Assembly: GCA_030655735.1 (NCBI GenBank)
Contig: JAUSPK010000214.1
Location: 1 to 10,565 of the forward strand
Direction of reading: 5' to 3'
DNA: 10,565 nt
Origin: Syntrophales bacterium
Lineage (GTDB): Bacteria > Desulfobacterota > Syntrophia > Syntrophales > UBA2210
The notes under the pieces were generated by a model. That model was not told where the DNA came from and did not search any database. It saw nothing but the letters and a program-made list of their open reading frames with translations. Position numbers and translations under genes: made by a program. Within the stretch, counting starts at the first letter, position 1. Each line of letters starts with the position of its first letter. Of the stretch, positions 7,861 to 10,565 are shown one piece after another.

Positions 7861-8943
7861 TCAGAAACCTTCTCCGGCCGAGGAAAGGTCGTTGTTGTAA
7901 TAAACAACCCCGACAATGGTCACCGGCGTCCCTACAGGGACAAGACTGAAGATATAATCGATCATACTGTTGTCCATCGCGATACATCCGTATGTCATGC
8001 TGTCCTTGCCGCCGCCGTGTATTTCAATAAGTCCGCCTATGCGGGCACTCTCCGGGATAAGCCCTTTTTTCTTGGCACGGATGAAATTCCTCCGGTCTTC
8101 CTCATTCGGATAATTTATCAGCAAGGCCTTGTGGTAGCGGCTGTTAGGTATTTTCTTTGTTATCCTGTATTTTCCCTCGGGGGTCGAGTTGTCCCCGTCA
8201 CTGAGCTTGTCAAGCGAGCCGTTGCGCCCGAGGCCGACATCATAGGTCCCGGAAGGCACGCCATTTTTATAGAGCACAAGGGTGCGTTCGATCTTATTTA
8301 CGATAATGACGTGAATGCCCTTGCTTTTTGATTCAGCTATGGTCTCGTCCGCCATTTGCCGCCATTTTTTTATCTGCCCCAGGTCCATATAGCGGCTAAG
8401 GATGGGGCGTATCGTATCTTTAGCCTTCTTGATAAATTCAGATGAGGCTTTTAAATTTTCTTCAGCAGCACTGTAGTTGCCGTTATTATACCGGACGGTC
8501 GCCTCTGAAAGGAGCATCTCAGCTTTTATCAGGAAGCCCCTCGCGAGCCTCCCCTCATTGCTCATTTTAGTTATTCCCTTAAGAGATTCTATTCTGTTTT
8601 TAAGAAAGGCCATCTCCTTTGAAATGCTCTCGTTTTTAATTTTCTTCTGTTCGAGGATCTCCGCATATAACGCGTAGCCTGATTTCAATACATCTCTGAA
8701 TTCCGATTGAACGAGCCGGTAATCTTGAAACCATACAAACCTGGATTCTTCCTGTATCAGGTCTTCTTTTGCCTTCCGGAGTGACATCCTGTACTGGTCG
8801 TACCTGTCCGGCGTAAGCAGCGCAGCGCCTGCCCTCCAAAGAGTATGTTCCTGTTCTGCGGCCAGTTTAACTTCCGGAGGCACCTGCGGATCAGTACAAC
8901 CGAATACCAGTATCAGAATGGATAGAATAAACGTTTTTCTCAA
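7861..8943 (-). CDS. Lipoprotein with helical domain and C-terminal YkuD (L,D-transpeptidase-like) domain
   Basis: The product has 360 residues. A lipoprotein signal peptide ends in LVFG with Cys16 as the lipid-bearing residue, and Thr-Asp follow, so outer-membrane sorting is likely. Residues about 25-205 are mainly helical and charged; LLSEATVRYNNGNYSAAEENL looks like a TPR-like or DUF4398-like helix pair. The YkuD domain covers about 208-346, with EIHG (His309) and MTYGCIAM (Cys320). The usual Ser/Thr-His-Gly-Cys is Thr-Tyr-Gly-Cys here, and the residue after Cys-Ile is Ala, not Arg. This GC-x-A-M form resembles the YafK/DpaA branch, whose E. coli member removes Braun lipoprotein from peptidoglycan, more than classical cross-linkers. 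The start codon is TTG: no ATG precedes the lipobox in frame, and the signal peptide fits this start exactly. It is the first gene of the five-gene operon. Confidence 0.85.
   Translation of the reverse strand: MRKTFILSILILVFGCTDPQVPPEVKLAAEQEHTLWRAGAALLTPDRYDQYRMSLRKAKEDLIQEESRFVWFQDYRLVQSEFRDVLKSGYALYAEILEQKKIKNESISKEMAFLKNRIESLKGITKMSNEGRLARGFLIKAEMLLSEATVRYNNGNYSAAEENLKASSEFIKKAKDTIRPILSRYMDLGQIKKWRQMADETIAESKSKGIHVIIVNKIERTLVLYKNGVPSGTYDVGLGRNGSLDKLSDGDNSTPEGKYRITKKIPNSRYHKALLINYPNEEDRRNFIRAKKKGLIPESARIGGLIEIHGGGKDSMTYGCIAMDNSMIDYIFSLVPVGTPVTIVGVVYYNNDLSSAGEGF
7868..7875 (-). promoter_or_regulatory. Ribosome binding site for the membrane-anchored L,D-transpeptidase
   Basis: On the minus strand this reads GGAGAAGG, 9 nt before ATG 7858, inside the last codons of the upstream lipoprotein gene. 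It decides in favour of 7858 over the in-frame ATG at 7987. Confidence 0.6.
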
Positions 8944-8982
8944 TAGTCTTTTACACCAATCAGGATGTGTTCGCGGGAAAGC

Positions 8983-9011
8983 ATATTAGCGCATCTGTTG
9001 TGAGTATTCAA
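8983..9011 (-). promoter_or_regulatory. Candidate sigma-70-type promoter of the YkuD operon
   Basis: On the minus strand a -35-like TTGAAT (9011-9006) is separated by exactly 17 nt from a -10-like TAATAT (8988-8983). Each matches four of six consensus bases. Transcription would start near 8976, about 33 nt before the TTG at 8943. A short inverted repeat (TATTC / GAATA, within 9005-9019) overlaps the -35 box and could be an operator. This is a visual match only. Confidence 0.35.
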
Positions 9012-9057
9012 AGGGAATATCAGAGCTCCCTGGTCAGTTGAAAAACGGCACCTTTAC

Positions 9058-9097
9058 AAAGCACGGGCGATCTTCCAATCAAGAGCGCCCGTGCTTT
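9058..9097. terminator. Strong hairpin terminator between lipoprotein gene and YkuD operon
   Basis: A perfect 12-bp inverted repeat (AAAGCACGGGCG at 9058-9069, CGCCCGTGCTTT at 9086-9097) can extend by TCTT/AAGA after one mismatch, leaving a 6-nt loop. The plus strand is followed by more Ts (to 9100). The minus strand ends in TTTGT, a weaker tail. Since the gene upstream on the minus strand ends at 9192, its working role is probably to end that transcript and insulate the YkuD operon. The plus-strand T run suggests bidirectional function. Confidence 0.75.
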
Positions 9098-9135
9098 TTT
9101 ACTGGTTCATCAATACTAAATTTCAATCTTATAGT

Positions 9136-9162
9136 TGATCCTCTGACTCTGCCAGGGGATCA
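9136..9162 (-). other. Hairpin in the 3' region of the lipoprotein transcript
   Basis: TGATCCTCT (9136-9144) and AGGGGATCA (9154-9162) form a 9-position stem with one wobble or mismatch and a 9-nt loop. It lies 30 nt after the lipoprotein stop on the minus strand and no T run follows. A transcript-stabilising or processing structure is more likely than a terminator. Confidence 0.35.
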
Positions 9163-9191
9163 GCTGAGATTCAATTATGCAAAAACATGCT

Positions 9192-9827
9192 TTATTTCTT
9201 CTTGCTCTTATTAACCTTTTTACTCTTCTCCAGCTTCTTTGCTGCTACCAGTTCCATGGCCTTCTTTACCTGATCTGAAATCGTGGCGCTCTTCTCTGTG
9301 ATCGCCTTTGATTTTTCAATTGCCACATTGTAGTCCTCGGAATCCACTGCCCCCTGTACCTCGACTAGTGAATCTTCGAGCCCTTGCAGGTCGGCCTTCA
9401 ATGCCGCGATATCAGCCTGTGAGTCTTTCCCTTGCGGGGCGTTTTCGAGAAGGGCCTTTGCCTCTGCTATGGAAGCCTTTGCCGCATCCTGTGCCGCCGC
9501 CGCATTGTTCTTTGCCTCTTCCTTCTTTGCCGCTACTGTTACCTTGAGCGTTTCTGCATCAGCCGTTGCCTTTGCCAGAAGCTCTTTTGCCTTAGTATAA
9601 TTCTTGAATATTTTGTCATCCTGCACCTTAATTTCATCCTGGGCAGACTGTAAGACATCGTTTAACTGCTTGGCCTCTTCCGCCGCGAATTTTTGGGCAC
9701 CCTCTGCCATGACTGTTTCCACTGAAGCCTTTGCCGCATTAATCTCCTCGGTAGGCTGTTGTGCGCAACCGGCAAACAGGAAGATTGTAATCATGCTCAC
9801 TGCCATATACTTCAAAATGCTTTTCAT
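9192..9827 (-). CDS. Ala/Lys-rich helical lipoprotein with lysine C-terminus, candidate peptidoglycan tether
   Basis: The product has 211 residues from the chosen start. A lipoprotein signal peptide (MKSILKYM, hydrophobic core, LFAG then Cys21) is followed by Ala-Gln-Gln, so outer-membrane sorting is expected. The rest is almost all Ala/Glu/Lys-rich helix, probably coiled coil (about 28-130 and 137-200), with one break around NAPQGKDSQ (129-137). The end is strongly basic, KSKKVNKSKKK, with Lys as the last residue. It has no enzyme motif. The pattern resembles DUF4398-like periplasmic lipoproteins and, in layout, an enlarged Braun lipoprotein. Start choice: an in-frame ATG at 9983 would place about 52 odd residues before the signal peptide. 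ATG 9827 has AAGGAG 12 nt upstream (9840-9845). It is transcribed separately from the YkuD operon, with a terminator hairpin between. Attachment to peptidoglycan is an inference from the Lys end and the neighbouring YkuD genes. Confidence 0.85.
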   Translation of the reverse strand: MKSILKYMAVSMITIFLFAGCAQQPTEEINAAKASVETVMAEGAQKFAAEEAKQLNDVLQSAQDEIKVQDDKIFKNYTKAKELLAKATADAETLKVTVAAKKEEAKNNAAAAQDAAKASIAEAKALLENAPQGKDSQADIAALKADLQGLEDSLVEVQGAVDSEDYNVAIEKSKAITEKSATISDQVKKAMELVAAKKLEKSKKVNKSKKK

Positions 9828-9904
9828 AACTCTTAATTTCTCCTTATGTTGAATATATTTTATTTGTTTACCAACTAATACCCTCACGTTCCCTTCTTCT
9901 ATTT

Positions 9905-9913
9905 CACCTCCTT
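9905..9913 (-). promoter_or_regulatory. Orphan Shine-Dalgarno-like site in the lipoprotein leader
   Basis: The minus strand reads AAGGAGGTG, a near-perfect anti-16S match about 78 nt before the lipoprotein ATG. The GTG that overlaps it runs straight into TAG after one codon, and no other start is suitably spaced. A 5-bp hairpin (CAGCG / CGCTG, 9914-9933) lies directly 5' of it in the transcript. It may be a ribosome standby site or chance. Confidence 0.25.
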
Positions 9914-9940
9914 CAGCGTAGTACCTATCGCTGGGTGGGA

Positions 9941-9958
9941 ATACACATTCTGTGCCAA
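9941..9958 (-). promoter_or_regulatory. Candidate sigma-54 (-24/-12) promoter of the lipoprotein gene
   Basis: The minus strand reads TTGGCACAGAATGTGTAT. The -24 element TGGCAC is perfect. The -12 element has GTGTA where TTGCW is usual, at the right spacing (GG, 10 nt, then GT instead of GC). The start of transcription would be near 9930, giving a leader of about 100 nt. The match is imperfect, but a sigma-54 activator is encoded a few kb away on the same strand. Confidence 0.35.
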
Positions 9959-9989
9959 CTCTAAGTATGCGTATTTCCGGCATTGAAGA

Positions 9990-10028
9990 AAAAAGAGGTT
10001 CCCCTTTTGGGGAAGTGCGTTCTTTTTT
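9990..10028. terminator. Symmetric terminator-like hairpin between divergent units
   Basis: TTCCCC (9999-10004), loop TTTT, GGGGAA (10009-10014). An A-rich run lies on the left (about 9988-9994) and a T6 run on the right (10023-10028), so both strands show a stem followed within 4-8 nt by Ts. No gene visibly ends here. It could be an insulator or belong to the edge of the mobile element. Confidence 0.35.
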
Positions 10029-10053
10029 AGGGATAAAGGGAAACGGCAGGGGT

Positions 10054-10087
10054 CGCGATATACGTCAGGATTTTCATGTATAGCGCG
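10054..10087. repeat. Imperfect inverted repeat upstream of the REP-associated transposase
   Basis: CGCGATATACGT (10054-10065) and ATGTATAGCGCG (10076-10087) pair at 10 of 12 positions around a 10-nt loop. Y1/REP-type transposases act on hairpins near element ends, so this is a candidate recognition hairpin for the adjacent transposase gene. That role is inferred from position. Confidence 0.35.
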
Positions 10088-10147
10088 CAGTAAATGGGGA
10101 CGGTTCTATTTATTGACAGAGAATTCGAATGTTGATATGAGAGTGCC

Positions 10148-10492
10148 ATGCCGAGAACAGCAAGAATAGCGCCTAAAGCGTTTGTTTTCCATGTTTTGAC
10201 GCGGGGGAATAACAAGCAGACTGTCTTTAAGGACGATGAAGACTTTAAGGAATATGTCGACATCCTCCGGAAGTACAAAGCAAAATACAAGCATAAGCTG
10301 TACCATTACGTTTTAATGACCAATCATGTCCATCTGGTTATTGAGCCCACGGAAGACGGGGGAGAGCTATCCCAGATCATGAAGGGGATCAACCTGTCCT
10401 ATGCCCAACATTTTAAGAGGAAGTATGGGAATGTCAACCGAATTTTGACCATCTGTGATAACCGAATTTTGACCACCTTGAGCGATGTTTAA
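10148..10492 (+). pseudogene. REP-associated / IS200-like Y1 transposase, N-terminal fragment
   Basis: The frame gives 114 residues. Residues 1-95 are typical of REP-associated tyrosine transposases: MPRTARIAPK, FHVLTRGNN, then YVLMTNHVHLVIEP with the HUH metal motif His60-Val-His62, and the NLSYAQHFKRKYG helix. After KYGNV (about 10435) the expected GHLWQ-RFKS continuation is replaced by unrelated residues and a stop, because another sequence with direct repeats begins there. The missing half would hold the catalytic Tyr near the conserved NPVRAG-like segment, so the fragment should be inactive. ATG 10148 has GAGAG 4 nt upstream. The upstream segment GGGGACGGTTCTATTTATT is, as I recall it, common before such genes. 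It is likely interrupted by an insertion whose other end, and perhaps the rest of the gene, lie beyond the window. Confidence 0.75.
10436..10475 (+). repeat. Two 16-bp direct repeats at a 24-nt spacing
   Basis: AACCGAATTTTGACCA occurs at 10436-10451 and again, identical, at 10460-10475, separated by 8 nt. The spacing (about two helical turns) suits two transposase-binding sites at an insertion-sequence end. Confidence 0.85.
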
Positions 10493-10497
10493 AGTTC

Positions 10498-10521
10498 GAG
10501 ATGACGAGGGTTAATCATCTC
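10498..10521. repeat. Perfect 7-bp inverted repeat inside the candidate insertion-sequence end
   Basis: GAGATGA (10498-10504) and TCATCTC (10515-10521) flank a 10-nt loop. It could be a hairpin in the leader of the element's transposase gene. No T run follows, so it is not a terminator. Confidence 0.5.
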
Positions 10522-10565
10522 ACATCTTCGTTATTGGGACGGGTATGAGAAACTCCGATCGCCCT

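Larger units (their letters stand above)
9828..10147. other. Intergenic region between divergent lipoprotein and transposase genes
   Basis: This 320-nt stretch has no convincing gene. From left to right it holds the AT-rich lipoprotein leader, the Shine-Dalgarno-like site, the sigma-54-like candidate, a TTCCCC-TTTT-GGGGAA hairpin with flanking A/T runs (9990-10028), an imperfect 12-bp inverted repeat (10054-10087), and a GGGGACGGTTCTATTTATT segment (10096-10114) leading to the transposase fragment. Confidence 0.6.
10432..10565 (+). mobile_element. Candidate left end of an insertion sequence (IS21-like?), runs off window
   Basis: Transposase similarity of the preceding gene stops exactly where TGTCAACCGAATTTTGACCA begins. 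The ends of IS21-family elements start with TG and carry several direct repeats that bind transposase; both are seen here. No complete transposase gene is visible in the remaining bases. One frame (10504 onward) translates without stop to the window edge and could be the start of one, but it has no clear start codon. The family assignment is tentative. Confidence 0.45.

Noticed and set aside
7859..7987. N-terminal extension of the membrane L,D-transpeptidase to ATG 7987
   Set aside because: The extra residues overlap the upstream lipoprotein gene, look like shadow translation, and would precede the membrane helix; ATG 7858 has a proper ribosome site.
9828..9983. N-terminal extension of the Lys-ended lipoprotein to ATG 9983
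   Set aside because: It would bury the lipoprotein signal peptide about 52 residues inside the protein; ATG 9827 starts it correctly.
10436..10475. The two repeats as a CRISPR array
   Set aside because: Only two 16-bp copies with an 8-nt spacer, and the position matches an insertion-sequence end.

Overview
The window looks like part of the chromosome of a Gram-negative, probably anaerobic bacterium. Desulfobacterota/Deltaproteobacteria or a similar phylum is my best guess. The basis is two outer-membrane-type lipoproteins, periplasmic L,D-transpeptidases, a sigma-54 two-component pair and a heterodisulfide-reductase/GlpC-type Fe-S protein. The taxon is inferred from gene content only; there is no rRNA or other marker gene.

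Left block (1-3429, + strand, visibly GC-richer): a tight metabolic operon. It holds the C-terminal part of an FAD-linked oxidase of the alkyldihydroxyacetonephosphate synthase (AGPS)/GlcD type, an FGGY sugar/polyol kinase resembling glycerol kinase but with altered substrate residues, and a two-[4Fe-4S], two-CCG-domain Fe-S protein like GlpC/HdrD. The Fe-S gene is split by a frameshift near 3091-3104, and the pieces read 2306-3163 and 3160-3429. Together they look like a phosphorylate-then-oxidise pathway for a small polyol or hydroxy acid, with electrons passed through the Fe-S protein. The stretch 3430-3661 separates this operon from the convergent block and holds no gene or clear terminator that I can see.

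Central block (8943 down to 3662, - strand): five co-directional genes with very short gaps (2 nt, 1-nt overlap, 72 nt, 1 nt). In transcription order they are a lipoprotein with a C-terminal YkuD domain, a membrane-anchored YkuD L,D-transpeptidase with the full catalytic motif, a small secreted protein that may be a degenerate YkuD relative, a membrane sensor histidine kinase, and an NtrC-family sigma-54 activator. A sigma-70-like promoter candidate lies about 40 nt before the first gene. This reads as a cell-wall cross-linking or anchoring module that carries its own regulator.

Upstream of it on the same strand (9827-9192) is a separate gene for an Ala-rich helical lipoprotein with a very lysine-rich C-terminus ending in KKK. 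A strong hairpin separates the two units, and a sigma-54-like promoter candidate precedes the lipoprotein. A long helical lipoprotein ending in Lys beside two YkuD proteins invites comparison with Braun's lipoprotein, whose C-terminal Lys is joined to peptidoglycan by YkuD enzymes. The lipoprotein could be the substrate tether and the sigma-54 activator its regulator. This is an inference and the main point of interest in the window.

Right edge (about 9984-10565): a mobile-element region. An N-terminal fragment of a REP-associated (IS200/Y1-like) transposase gene begins at 10148. It loses family similarity at about 10432, where a sequence beginning TGTCAACCG with 24-nt-spaced direct repeats starts. 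I read this as the end of another insertion element, perhaps IS21-like, running off the window.
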